Shown here: piece after piece, positions 8,620 to 17,096 of the stretch
Layout of the letters: every line of letters begins with the position of its first letter
Numbering within the stretch: the first letter of the stretch is position 1
NCBI RefSeq assembly: GCF_001544795.2
Contig: NZ_FCOI02000008.1
Location: 124,001 to 188,000 of the forward strand
DNA length: 64,000 nucleotides
DNA from: Caballeronia temeraria
GTDB lineage: Bacteria; Pseudomonadota; Gammaproteobacteria; Burkholderiales; Burkholderiaceae
Direction of reading: 5' to 3'
The notes under the pieces: generated by a model
Database searches by the model: none
Seen by the model: only the letters and a program-made list of their open reading frames with translations
What the model was told of the DNA's origin: nothing
Position numbers and translations under genes: made by a program

Positions 8620-8642
8620 CTGGTTTCACGACGCGCAACCAG
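8620..8642. promoter_or_regulatory. Putative LysR operator (CTGGTT-N11-AACCAG)
   Basis: This perfect 6-base dyad with 11-base spacing fits the T-N11-A rule for LysR proteins. It lies between the divergent regulator and hydrolase and touches the AGGAG ribosome site of the hydrolase, so bound regulator could block its expression. Confidence 0.45.
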
Positions 8643-8651
8643 GAGCCAACG

Positions 8652-9512
8652 ATGAACACGCACACCTGCCATCGCACAGTAGAAGTGAACGGCCGGAAGA
8701 TTTTCTATCGGGAGGCGGGTGACCGGAAGTCGCCGACGATTCTCCTTTTGCACGGCCTGCCGACCAGCAGCCGAATGTATCGTGACCTGATGCCGGCACT
8801 GGCGGACCGGTTTCATCTGATCGCTCCGGATTACATAGGCTTCGGTCATTCGGACGCGCCGCGGCGCCTCGAATTCGAGTACACGTTCGACAATCTGACG
8901 GCACACGTCTCGGGCTTGATCGATGCGCTCGAACTCGACTCGTACATTCTCTACTTGCAGGACTACGGTGGTCCTATTGGTTTTCGTCTCTTCACGCAGC
9001 GTCCCGAGCGTGTGAACGGCTTTGTTATCCAGAATGCCAACGCGTACATGGAAGGCGTCGGCGACGCACCGAAGAAGCTTCTGCTGCCGTTGTGGGCGAA
9101 GCGGACACCCGAGACGGAGAAGCCGGCACGCGATTTCCTCAGCCTCGAAGGAACGCGATATCAATGGCTGGTCGGTGCAAAGCATCCTGAGGCGATTAAT
9201 CCGGATAACTGGGTTTTGGACCAGGCGCTGCTCGACCGTCCAGGCGTGCAGGATTATCAGGTCGATCTTCTCGAAGACTACAAGTCGAACATCGGGCTCT
9301 ACGCGACGTGGCAGCAGGCGTTCCGTGACCATGCGCCGAAAACGCTGATCGTCTGGGGAAAGAACGATCCGTTCTTCATTCCACCCGGCGCGCGAGCATA
9401 TTTGGGTGACCTTCCACATGCAAAGCTCGTCTGGCTCGATGCCGGGCATTTCGTTCTCGACGAAAACGCGACTCAGGTCGCAGCGGAAATCAAGTCGGTA
9501 TTTATCGCTTGA
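8652..9512 (+). CDS. Alpha/beta hydrolase with Asp nucleophile (haloalkane dehalogenase/epoxide hydrolase type)
   Basis: In this 286-residue enzyme the nucleophile elbow reads YLQDYGGPIG, with Asp104 in place of Ser. This is the hallmark of dehalogenases and epoxide hydrolases. The oxyanion loop is HGLPTSS, the acid Asp is in GKNDPFF, and the base His in DAGHFVLDE. Such enzymes work through an alkyl-Asp ester, opening epoxides or removing halide. AGGAGCC precedes the ATG. It heads a run with a YkgB-type membrane protein and a second Asp-nucleophile hydrolase, under the divergent LysR. Substrate unknown. Confidence 0.9.
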   Translation: MNTHTCHRTVEVNGRKIFYREAGDRKSPTILLLHGLPTSSRMYRDLMPALADRFHLIAPDYIGFGHSDAPRRLEFEYTFDNLTAHVSGLIDALELDSYILYLQDYGGPIGFRLFTQRPERVNGFVIQNANAYMEGVGDAPKKLLLPLWAKRTPETEKPARDFLSLEGTRYQWLVGAKHPEAINPDNWVLDQALLDRPGVQDYQVDLLEDYKSNIGLYATWQQAFRDHAPKTLIVWGKNDPFFIPPGARAYLGDLPHAKLVWLDAGHFVLDENATQVAAEIKSVFIA

Positions 9513-9524
9513 GCAGGGCCGTCG

Positions 9525-9556
9525 ACTCGCAACGCAACCTCAGACTGGTTGCGAGT
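9525..9556. promoter_or_regulatory. Nested inverted repeat before the YkgB-like gene
   Basis: ACTCGCAAC (9525-9533) pairs with GTTGCGAGT (9548-9556). Overlapping it, CGCAACC-N7-GGTTGCG (9533-9553) is a second perfect dyad. There is no T run, so a terminator is unlikely. The CAGACTGGTT it contains also occurs in the operator at 8616-8625, suggesting a second binding site for the same LysR protein or an RNA hairpin. Confidence 0.4.
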
Positions 9557-9600
9557 GAGAGGCTATTTCTCTGGTTATTTTATTTACACGGAGTTTCATC

Positions 9601-10107
9601 ATGGCATCGATTCATCAATCGACGTTGTCGGAGTTTGCAATCGCGGAGCGATCCTCAGGGACTTACATCTCGCAGGCTTTGCTGCGATGGTCGCTGGTTG
9701 TCGTGTTCATGTGGTTTGGAGGTATGAAGTTCACGAGCTACGAGGCGCATGGCATTGCTCCGTTCATCGCGAATAGCCCGATCATGAGCTGGTTGCACGC
9801 GGCATTCGGCATTCAGGGTGCAAGTTATGTGATCGGCACGATCGAACTGTCTACCGGCGTTGCGCTTGCAGCCGGCGCATTCGTTCCGCTGTTCTCCGCG
9901 CTCGGCGCAGCGATGTCCGCGATGACATACCTGATCACGTTGACTTTCTTTGTCACGACACCGGGGGTAGCGGAAGCAACTGCCGGCGGATTCCCCGCGA
10001 TTTCCGCGCTGCCAGGTCAGTTTCTGCTGAAGGACCTGGTGCTTCTCGCGGCTTCGTTCAGTCTCCTGGCGACGTCGTTGCCGCGCCTGTTCTCCCGGTC
10101 ACGTTGA
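9601..10107 (+). CDS. YkgB/DUF417-family inner-membrane protein (RclC-like)
   Basis: The 168-residue protein has four hydrophobic helices. The text LRWSLVVVFMWFGGMKFTSYEAHGIAPFIANSP...GIELSTG-like matches the DUF417 family, whose E. coli member RclC (YkgB) belongs to the reactive-chlorine resistance regulon. Its biochemical role is unknown. ACGGAG lies 9 bases before the ATG. The context of Asp-nucleophile hydrolases and an AhpD-like domain fits an oxidant or electrophile response rather than simple carbon use, but this is inference. Confidence 0.85.
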   Translation: MASIHQSTLSEFAIAERSSGTYISQALLRWSLVVVFMWFGGMKFTSYEAHGIAPFIANSPIMSWLHAAFGIQGASYVIGTIELSTGVALAAGAFVPLFSALGAAMSAMTYLITLTFFVTTPGVAEATAGGFPAISALPGQFLLKDLVLLAASFSLLATSLPRLFSRSR

Positions 10108-10236
10108 CTGATCTCCGGCGCTGCGCGGCCACGTAAGTCGCGCAGTTCCACACACATTCGTCTACCGCAAGGACCGATCTCGCCTCGATCTCGTGTCCGC
10201 ACTCGCCTCGACTTTTTGGCCGAACTGGAGGTTGTC

Positions 10237-11667
10237 ATGTCTGCTACGCCCACTTATCAAACGGTCTCTGTTGCCGATCGTCGCACGGGATCGACCATCG
10301 ATGTGTTCTACCGCAATGCCGGACACAAGGACGCTCCGGTCGTCCTTTTGCTGCACGGCTTTCCGACGTCGAGCCACCAGTTTCGCGGGCTCATCGCCCG
10401 GCTCGCCGACAAATATCGTGTGGTCGCCCCCGACTTGCCGGGCTTTGGCTTCTCCGATGCACCTGCAGCCAGCACCTTTACCTATACGTTCGACCATCTG
10501 GCCGAAGTGGTCGAAAGCTTTACCGATACGATCGGCCTAAATCGTTACGCGCTTTATGTTTTCGACTACGGCGCGCCCGTCGGCTTTCGACTGGCTGCGT
10601 CGCGACCGGAGCGCGTGAGCGCGCTGATTTCACAGAACGGCAATGCCTATGAGGAAGGTCTCAGTGAGGCCTGGAATCCGATTCGCACTTACTGGGAAGC
10701 GGACACGGACGAGAACCGCAGTAACCTCCGCGCGTTCCTGAAGTCCGAGACGACTTCATTTCAGTACATGCACGGGGAGTCGGATACATCGCTGATCACC
10801 CCCGAGTCGTACACGCTCGACCAGCATTTTCTCGATCGACCCGGCAACGCCGACATTCAACTCGATCTGTTCCGCGACTACAAATCGAACGTGGCGGCGT
10901 ATCCGCGTTTCCACGAATATTTCCGTACTCATCGTCCACCGACGCTGGCTGTCTGGGGAAAGAACGATCCATTTTTTCTGCCCGCGGGTGCAGAAGCCTT
11001 CCGGAGAGATCTTCCGGAGACGGAAGTTCACTTCGTCGACGCCGGTCACTTTCCGTTAGAAACGCATCTCGACGAAGTCGCGGCGATCGTTCGGGCATTT
11101 CTGGCACGGACGGTGGATTCGGCGCAAGGTGCGTCTCTGTTCGGAGTGCTTGGAGATTCACATGCACCTGCCGAGGCGAAAGGGTTGCTCGATGTCATGC
11201 ATGGCGTGTTCGGCTTCGTGCCTAACCTGGGTTATGCGATTGCCGCGGAGCCGTCGGCGCTCGGCGCTTATATCTCGATGCTTCAGGCGCTTGGGGAGAG
11301 TTCGCTCGACCCCGTCGCTCAGCAAGTCGCGATGGTCTCCGCAAGCCGCGCAAACTCCGCGGAATACGGAATTGCCGTGCACGCAACGCTTGCAGCCAAA
11401 CTTGGCGCGTCGGCTGAAGTCGTCCAGGCATTGCGCAACGGTGGCACGATTGACGATCCCCGGCTGGAAGCAGTGCGTCGCTTTGCCGGGGCAATCGCGA
11501 CGAACCGGACGCAGGTATCGGACAGCGACGTCAATGCCCTGAAAGCCGCGGGATTCGATCGCCGTGCGATGGTTGCTATCGCATTGGCCGCTGCCGCGAA
11601 GACACTCGTCAATACGGTAGCTCATCTCTCGCGGCCGGAAATCGACGAGGCTTTCCGGGGCGAGTAG
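10237..11667 (+). CDS. Fusion: Asp-nucleophile alpha/beta hydrolase + AhpD/carboxymuconolactone decarboxylase-like domain
   Basis: The 476-residue protein joins two domains. Residues 1 to about 295 are a hydrolase with HGFPTSS, nucleophile Asp110 in YVFDYGAPVG, acid Asp in GKNDPFF and base His in DAGHFPLE, close to the protein at 8652. Residues about 315-470 resemble AhpD/CMD peroxidase-related proteins (VFGFVPNLGYAIAAEPSALGAY, AVRRFAGAI). The AhpD redox motif NxCxYCxxxH is changed to NSAEYGIAVH: both cysteines are lost but the His remains. This domain is therefore unlikely to be a thiol peroxidase. ATG 10237 follows GGAGG by 5 bases. It is the last gene of the LysR-linked run. Confidence 0.88.
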   Translation: MSATPTYQTVSVADRRTGSTIDVFYRNAGHKDAPVVLLLHGFPTSSHQFRGLIARLADKYRVVAPDLPGFGFSDAPAASTFTYTFDHLAEVVESFTDTIGLNRYALYVFDYGAPVGFRLAASRPERVSALISQNGNAYEEGLSEAWNPIRTYWEADTDENRSNLRAFLKSETTSFQYMHGESDTSLITPESYTLDQHFLDRPGNADIQLDLFRDYKSNVAAYPRFHEYFRTHRPPTLAVWGKNDPFFLPAGAEAFRRDLPETEVHFVDAGHFPLETHLDEVAAIVRAFLARTVDSAQGASLFGVLGDSHAPAEAKGLLDVMHGVFGFVPNLGYAIAAEPSALGAYISMLQALGESSLDPVAQQVAMVSASRANSAEYGIAVHATLAAKLGASAEVVQALRNGGTIDDPRLEAVRRFAGAIATNRTQVSDSDVNALKAAGFDRRAMVAIALAAAAKTLVNTVAHLSRPEIDEAFRGE

Positions 11668-11805
11668 TGCAATGACGGGAAGGCGTTTGTTTTAGGTGCT
11701 TCCGATCTGCCACCGCCTGCAAAAAGTCCTCGTAGGCAGACGCGCCGGCGCAAGCCTCGGGTGGCGTGCCGCCGCCTCGTTCGCATCCGGCTGCGACCCC
11801 GCCGG

Positions 11806-12147
11806 TCAACTCTCCGGGTCGTATCCGAACTCGCGGAGTTCCTGTGAACAGCGGCAGGCCTTGGCGATTCTCGCGGCCCATTCGACGGCGGCTTCGCGCG
11901 ACGGAAGTTCCAGGACGCAGAAGCCGCCGTCGAACTCCTTGGTCTGCGGGTAGGTCTCGTTCGTGGCAGTGCCGTCAGCGGCGACCATCAGCGGCGCGAC
12001 GTGCTCGTTAACACCACCGCCGAACACATAGACGCCAGCTTCCTTCGCCTCGCGTATGACCGCGCGCGCCGCTTCGCCAACCGCAGGCATGTCTTCGTCG
12101 GAGATGTCCATCGCCGATGCGGGGAAGGAGATAAGGTACTTCGTCAT
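11806..12147 (-). CDS. YCII/DGPF-domain protein
   Basis: The 113-residue protein starts MTKYLISFPASAMD and contains a YVFGGGVNEHVAP...DGGFCVLELPSREAAVEWAARIA pattern. This is the ferredoxin-like fold of YCII-related (DGPF) proteins, in which a His/Asp pair may be catalytic. Relatives often sit beside ECF sigma factor genes; none is present here. GGAGGATCG precedes the ATG. Function unknown. Confidence 0.82.
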   Translation of the reverse strand: MTKYLISFPASAMDISDEDMPAVGEAARAVIREAKEAGVYVFGGGVNEHVAPLMVAADGTATNETYPQTKEFDGGFCVLELPSREAAVEWAARIAKACRCSQELREFGYDPES

Positions 12148-12306
12148 CGTTCGATCCTCCGGGTGTGGGTTCGCTCGCCGGTCGGGCTATCTCGCGCCGC
12201 GATGAGGCTGGGCTATTCCGGCGACTTCTGTTGGATCGTCTCAACGATACACTGAATGGGCGAAAATACAGTCTGCAAAAAACCGGAACGGGAACACGCA
12301 GCCGCC

Positions 12307-12798
12307 ATGAAGAAGTTATTGATCGTCTATCACACGATGACCGGAGGCACGCAACAAATGGCCGAGGCAGCAGCGGCCGCCGCTCGGGAGCAGTCCGGTG
12401 TCTCGGTCGACATGAAGCGGGCCGTCGAAACAGGTCCGGACGACGTGCTCCAGGCCGACGGCTATCTCTTCGCAACGCCGGAGAACCTCGCGACGATGTC
12501 GGGTCTGATGAAGGACTTCTTCGACCGCTGCTACTACCCGGCGCTCGATCGCGTGAACGGACGTCCGTATGCGGCGATGATCTGTGCCGGCAGCGATGGG
12601 CAAGGCGCATTGCGCCAGATCGAACGCATCGCCACGGGATGGCGTCTCAAAGCCGTGGCGCCGGGCATCATCGTCTGTACGCATGCACAGACGCCGGAGC
12701 GCATTCTGGCGCGCAAGGTCATCGGCAGGGCCGACCTTGCGCGCTGCGCAGAGCTCGGCGCGGGATTGGCGGCCGGGCTCTCGCTTGGCGTGTTCTAG
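12307..12798 (+). CDS. Flavodoxin-like NAD(P)H-dependent oxidoreductase
   Basis: The 163-residue protein begins MKKLLIVYHTMTGGTQQMAEA, with the phosphate-binding loop of flavodoxins (TMTGGT) at about residues 10-15. It later shows the FATPENLATMSGLMKDFFDR segment seen in small FMN reductases of the WrbA/flavodoxin group. It probably binds FMN and moves electrons in the cytoplasm. The in-frame ATG at 12256 is possible, but the conserved N-terminus fits 12307. No strong ribosome site is visible. It is convergent with the acyl-CoA dehydrogenase gene. Confidence 0.82.
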   Translation: MKKLLIVYHTMTGGTQQMAEAAAAAAREQSGVSVDMKRAVETGPDDVLQADGYLFATPENLATMSGLMKDFFDRCYYPALDRVNGRPYAAMICAGSDGQGALRQIERIATGWRLKAVAPGIIVCTHAQTPERILARKVIGRADLARCAELGAGLAAGLSLGVF

Positions 12799-12864
12799 CG
12801 TCGCATCGACGTCGAACGTTCGGCTCTGCGTACGAGCGATTACGGTCAATGCAGATGCGCGGAA

Positions 12865-14028
12865 TCAGAAGGATCGCGGCAGACCGAGAATATGCTCGGC
12901 GACGTAGGACAGGATGAGATTCGTCGAAATCGGCGCGACCTGATATAGACGCGTTTCGCGGAATTTACGCTCGACGTCGTATTCGGATGCGAAGCCGAAC
13001 CCGCCATGAAATTGCAGACACGCGTTCGCGGCCTCCCATGAGGCATCGGCGGCCAGCAGCTTCGCCATGTTGGCTTGCGCGCCGCAGTGCTCATGCTTGT
13101 CGAAAAGCTCGCACGCCTTGTAGCGCATGAGGTTCGCCGCTTCGACATTGACCAGCGCCCGCGCGATGGGAAACTGCACGCCCTGATTCTGTCCGATCGG
13201 CCGGCCGAAGACCACGCGCTCCTTCACGTACTGCGACACCTTGTCGATGAACCAGTAACCATCGCCGATGCATTCCGCCGCGATCAGCGTGCGCTCCGCG
13301 TTGAGGCCGTCGAGAATGTACTTGAAGCCCATGCCTTCCTCGCCGATCAGGTTGTCGGCGGGAATCTCCAGGTTGTCGAAGAACAGCTCGTTGGTCTCGT
13401 GATTGACCATGTTCGGGATCGGGCGAACCGTCATGCCGTGGCCGATCGCTTCGCGCAGATCGACGAGAAAGATCGACATGCCTTCGCTCTTCTTCGTGAC
13501 ATCGGCGAGCGGCGTGGTGCGCGCAAGAAGAATCATCAGATCCGAATGCTGGATGCGCGAGATCCAGACCTTCTGCCCGTTGATGACATAACGATCGCCC
13601 TTGCGATGCGCGGTCGTCTTGATCTTCGTCGTGTCGGTACCGGTCGTCGGCTCGGTCACGCCCATCGACTGAAGGCGTAATGCGCCCGAGGCGATCTGCG
13701 GCAGATAACGTTCCTTCTGCTCTTTCGAGCCGTGCCGCAGCAACGTGCCCATGTTGTACATCTGGCCATGACACGCGCCCGAGTTGCCGCCCGAGCGATT
13801 GATCTCTTCCATGATGACCGATGCTTCCGTCAGGCCAAGCCCCGAACCGCCGTAGTCTTGCGGGATCAGTGCGGCGAGCCATCCGGCTTTGGTGAGCGCA
13901 TCGACGAAAGCTTCAGGATAGCCGCGTTCTTCATCGACCTTGCGGAAGTATTCGGATGGAAACTGCGCGCAGAGATCGCGCACGGCATCGCGAATGTCCT
14001 GATGAGCATCGGCGGTGGTATTGAACAT
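12865..14028 (-). CDS. Acyl-CoA dehydrogenase
   Basis: The 387-residue FAD enzyme shows the family motifs: LIPQDYGGSGLG, SMGVTEPTTGTDTT near the flavin and substrate, ERVVFGRPIGQNQGVQFPIA, and LQFHGGFGFASEYDVERKFRETR near the C-terminus. It would oxidise an acyl-CoA to the enoyl-CoA in the cytoplasm and pass electrons to ETF. It lies 21 bases after the MaoC-type hydratase on the same strand. That pair is common in catabolism of branched or dicarboxylic acyl-CoAs. No CoA ligase or transferase is adjacent; the nearest is the CaiB-type enzyme at 23719. Confidence 0.93.
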   Translation of the reverse strand: MFNTTADAHQDIRDAVRDLCAQFPSEYFRKVDEERGYPEAFVDALTKAGWLAALIPQDYGGSGLGLTEASVIMEEINRSGGNSGACHGQMYNMGTLLRHGSKEQKERYLPQIASGALRLQSMGVTEPTTGTDTTKIKTTAHRKGDRYVINGQKVWISRIQHSDLMILLARTTPLADVTKKSEGMSIFLVDLREAIGHGMTVRPIPNMVNHETNELFFDNLEIPADNLIGEEGMGFKYILDGLNAERTLIAAECIGDGYWFIDKVSQYVKERVVFGRPIGQNQGVQFPIARALVNVEAANLMRYKACELFDKHEHCGAQANMAKLLAADASWEAANACLQFHGGFGFASEYDVERKFRETRLYQVAPISTNLILSYVAEHILGLPRSF

Positions 14029-14049
14029 GATGAGATCTTCCGGAGCGGG

Positions 14050-14892
14050 TTAGGCGAGCGTGGCGCGGGCGGTCATGCCGATCCACCCTTCGTGGTCGTT
14101 CGACCATAACTCCACCGTCTTGCCATCCGCCGACGGCTTGCCGCACAGATGAAGCGCGTTTCCGGCGAAGCAGGGACGCATGGCCTTGAACGCGAACTCG
14201 ACGACGCGGCCATCGGGACGCTGTCTGCGCACGAGATCGAGGAGCAGCGTGGCGATCAACGGACCATGCACGACGAGGCCGGGATAACCTTCGACCTCGG
14301 TGACGTAAGGTTTGTCGTAGTGAATGCGATGACCGTTGAATGTCAGCGCCGAGTATCGGAAGAGCAGCACTTCGTCGGGAACCAGCGTACGTTGCCACGT
14401 GGCATCGGCGGGCGCGGCGGTCGGCGTGGGCGCGGGTGCGCCGGGCGCGGCCGGCTCGCGATAGACGATGTCGTGTTCTTCCTCGATAGCGAGCGCGCCA
14501 TCGCACGAAATGCGATGCGCGACGGTCACGAAGCCGAGCTTGCCGGTCCTGCCTTGCTTCTCGGTCACATCGAGAATGCGCGACTCGCGCGCGATCGTCT
14601 TGCCGACGATGATCGGCGATTCGAAACGAAGCCGTCCGCCCGCCCACATGCGGCGCGGCAGGCCCAGATCGGGCAGAAAGTCGCCCTTTTTCGGATGCCC
14701 GTCTTCCGCGATCAAGGACTGCGCGGCGGACGGACGAAAGAAAATCCAGTGCCACAAGGGCGGAAGCGCGTCGCCGTCGATCGGCGGCTGAGCGTAATCG
14801 AGCGTTGCGCTGAGTCCGGCTGCGTGCGTGGGCGCGACGAAATCGGCGGCTTGTTCGGTACGTTCCTGAAAGGCTTCGGACCGGCTATTCAT
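14050..14892 (-). CDS. MaoC-like FAS1-type dehydratase domain protein (mesaconyl-/itaconyl-CoA hydratase-like)
   Basis: ATG 14892 (MNSRSEAF) is chosen over an upstream in-frame ATG because AGGAGAC precedes it. The 280-residue product is a double hot-dog protein: N-half with LPPLWHWIFF...GRLRFESPIIVGKTIARESRI, C-half with RYSALTFNGHRIHYDKPYV and YPGLVVHGPLIATLLLDL. The second motif holds the catalytic-type His/Asp region of (R)-hydratases. This architecture matches HTD2-like mesaconyl-C4-CoA or 3-methylfumaryl-CoA hydratases and itaconyl-CoA hydratases. It lies upstream of the acyl-CoA dehydrogenase and they probably form one operon. Confidence 0.87.
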   Translation of the reverse strand: MNSRSEAFQERTEQAADFVAPTHAAGLSATLDYAQPPIDGDALPPLWHWIFFRPSAAQSLIAEDGHPKKGDFLPDLGLPRRMWAGGRLRFESPIIVGKTIARESRILDVTEKQGRTGKLGFVTVAHRISCDGALAIEEEHDIVYREPAAPGAPAPTPTAAPADATWQRTLVPDEVLLFRYSALTFNGHRIHYDKPYVTEVEGYPGLVVHGPLIATLLLDLVRRQRPDGRVVEFAFKAMRPCFAGNALHLCGKPSADGKTVELWSNDHEGWIGMTARATLA

Positions 14893-15122
14893 GCTTGTCT
14901 CCTGACGGCCAGCTGTTCGTTGTCGGTGGAACAAGTCTAAGGGAATCGTTCGAAGCGCGGAAATACCCGTTCTATGTGCCAGTCATGGAGCGATCCTGTT
15001 GCAGCGGCCTCTTCCTCGTCCTCGGGAAAGCATGTCGAGTGGTTCGACTTCATCGTTTACTCGTTCTGTTCAATCTCTCGCGCTATGCTCCCTTGCCATC
15101 ATCCCTTTGAGCGAGGTGAGAA

Positions 15123-16058
15123 GTGAAGCGTGACTGCATCGGTCGCAACACACGAACGTCCACTCGTCTGAGTCTCTTCATAACACTTATCATATTGATT
15201 AGGTTCGTGGCGGGGTGCGCATCGACCGTCAATGAGGTCGAGCCTCTTGCCGTCGACCTCCATGAAACCATCGTGCAAGTCCCCGTCAACGAGCACGGAC
15301 TACTCGGCGACCATGTGCGCGACATCGTGGCCACGATCTACATGCCCGATGGCGCTGGCCCCTTTCCGTTGATCGTCCTGAGTCATGGTAGTCCGCCTGA
15401 TCCGGGAGATCGGCCGAAGATCGGCCGCTTTCGCAAGTTGCCGCAGATACGGACGTTCGTCGGTCTCGGCTTTGCTGTCATCGTGCCGATCCGGCGTGGC
15501 TACGGGGCGACGGGCGGCACCGACGAGGAAGAGATCCGCTCTTGCCGGAACCCCGATTACGCGAATGCCGGCAAGGAGGCGGCGCGGGATGTGCTTGCAG
15601 CAGTCACATACGCGCAGAGCCTGCCTCAAGTCGATCGAAACCGGGTTGTGCTGGTGGGGCAATCAGCGGGCGGGTTCGCTTCACTGGCGGCCGCAAGCTA
15701 TGCACCGAAAGGCGTGGTTGCGGTCGTCAACTTCTCGGGCGGTCGAGGAGGGGACCCGTTGAAACATCCGGGCGTTCCGTGCGATCCTCAGCAGATGGCC
15801 GACACCATCGCGCAATTCGCATCGACCACCCGTGTTCCCGTTCTCTGGCATTACGTTCAGAACGACCAGTACTTTTCACCTGAAGTGGTCAGGACATGGT
15901 ATTCGGCCTTTCGGGCAGCAGGCGGTCAGGGGCAGTTGATCATCGAACCGCCATTCGGCAACAACGGTCACGGCATGTTTAATGTCGACCGGTCAATCCC
16001 GATCTGGTCGCCTCACTTCCAGCAATTCGTCGCGCCGCTCGTTTCGATGGAGCGGTGA
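15123..16058 (+). CDS. Lipoprotein alpha/beta hydrolase (dienelactone hydrolase-like)
   Basis: The start is GTG 15123, with GAGGTGAG about 5 bases upstream. The 311-residue protein has a basic N-terminus, a hydrophobic stretch and a lipobox RFVAGC (Cys at about residue 32), so it is probably lipid-anchored in the envelope. The mature part has LSHGSPP (oxyanion), nucleophile Ser in VGQSAGGFASLAA and His in GNNGHGMF near the end, giving a serine hydrolase. Relatives are annotated as dienelactone hydrolase or acetylxylan-esterase-like proteins. It stands alone in its orientation group, and the substrate is unknown. Confidence 0.85.
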   Translation: MKRDCIGRNTRTSTRLSLFITLIILIRFVAGCASTVNEVEPLAVDLHETIVQVPVNEHGLLGDHVRDIVATIYMPDGAGPFPLIVLSHGSPPDPGDRPKIGRFRKLPQIRTFVGLGFAVIVPIRRGYGATGGTDEEEIRSCRNPDYANAGKEAARDVLAAVTYAQSLPQVDRNRVVLVGQSAGGFASLAAASYAPKGVVAVVNFSGGRGGDPLKHPGVPCDPQQMADTIAQFASTTRVPVLWHYVQNDQYFSPEVVRTWYSAFRAAGGQGQLIIEPPFGNNGHGMFNVDRSIPIWSPHFQQFVAPLVSMER

Positions 16059-16235
16059 GAGTCTGCGTGTCTTTCGGCGATCAACCGAATGGATGTAGTT
16101 CTCCATGTCGATCGTTCCCGCACCCAATGCGTCCACGACGCCGTTCATGGGGCGTTCCATTTGCATCCAGATGCTGAGGTCTCCCGTATATGCCGACAGT
16201 GGCGCAATAATGTGCCGCGACTTCTGGAGACCAGC

Positions 16236-16790
16236 ATGAATCGCAAAATGATCCTCACGATAGCTGCCTTTGCTATGACCGCGTCCGCTATGGCCGCCGC
16301 AGGTGAAGCCGTCACGGTAGGCGGGCAGGCGATGTATCCCAGCAAAGATATCGTGGAAAACGCGGTCAACTCCGCAGACCACACAACGCTCGTGGCGGCA
16401 GTCAAGGCGGCGGGTCTTGTCGAGACGCTGAAGAGCAAGGGCCCATTCACGGTGCTGGCGCCGACCAATGCCGCGTTCGCGGCGTTGCCTGCCGGCACAG
16501 TCGAAACACTCGAGAGACCTGAAAACAAGGCCACGCTTGCCAGCATCCTCACGTATCACGTCATTCCCGGACGTTACGATTTTCGTAAGCTCGACACGGC
16601 GATCAAGGACGGTGCAGGAAAGGCAGAACTCAAAACCGTGAACGGGGACACGTTGACCTTCTCCGAGAATGGCCCGCATAACATTACCGTCGCCGACGAG
16701 TCGGGCCACACGGCCAGCATCTCGACGTATGACGTGATGCAGAGTAATGGCGTCATCATGGTTGTCGACAGAGTCCTCATGCCGAAGTGA
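16236..16790 (+). CDS. Secreted fasciclin (FAS1) domain protein
   Basis: ATG 16236 follows TGGAGA. The 184-residue protein has a Sec signal peptide (MNRKMILTIAAFAMTASAMAAAGE) and one FAS1 domain. The H1 motif reads GPFTVLAPTNAAFAALP and the H2 region SNGVIMVVDRVLMPK, with YHVIPGRYDF between. FAS1 proteins are extracellular or periplasmic adhesion or small-molecule-binding modules. No partner gene is adjacent. Confidence 0.93.
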   Translation: MNRKMILTIAAFAMTASAMAAAGEAVTVGGQAMYPSKDIVENAVNSADHTTLVAAVKAAGLVETLKSKGPFTVLAPTNAAFAALPAGTVETLERPENKATLASILTYHVIPGRYDFRKLDTAIKDGAGKAELKTVNGDTLTFSENGPHNITVADESGHTASISTYDVMQSNGVIMVVDRVLMPK

Positions 16791-16934
16791 CCGGGCACGC
16801 GTGATTCGCCGTCCTCTCTGCCGTGACGATAGTTCAAAGTCAAAACCGGGGATCGGATGCCAGTGAGCGAACGTTCATTGCGCCAACTTCGATTAAGCAG
16901 GCGTGCGTGATGGCTTTCAGGACGTCACGCTTCG

Positions 16935-17096
16935 CTAGGGAAGTATCGTCCTGTTTCCGCCGAAGGATTCGGTGCTCGCTGGAGTCGCCGTCGGGGAAGC
17001 GGACGCATTCGCCGACGGCGGATCTGGCGGAATCGAAGCCTTCAGAAGATATCCACTCGACGTGAGGAAAATCGTAAGCAAAAGAACGAATTCCAT
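16935..17096 (-). CDS. Small putative membrane/exported protein (53 aa)
   Basis: A strong ribosome site, GAGGTGAA, lies 6 bases before ATG 17096. The 53-codon frame reads MEFVLLLTIFLTSSGYLLKA (a membrane helix or signal anchor) followed by a Pro/Ala/Ser/Thr-rich tail with no charged patch. Codon use is ordinary for the region. I know no family for it. It lies between the fasciclin and TetR genes, where no larger gene fits. Confidence 0.5.
   Translation of the reverse strand: MEFVLLLTIFLTSSGYLLKASIPPDPPSANASASPTATPASTESFGGNRTILP

Noticed and set aside
9525..9556. Stem-loop as a transcription terminator
   Set aside because: Good stem but no T run. Its repeat content fits a regulatory site better.
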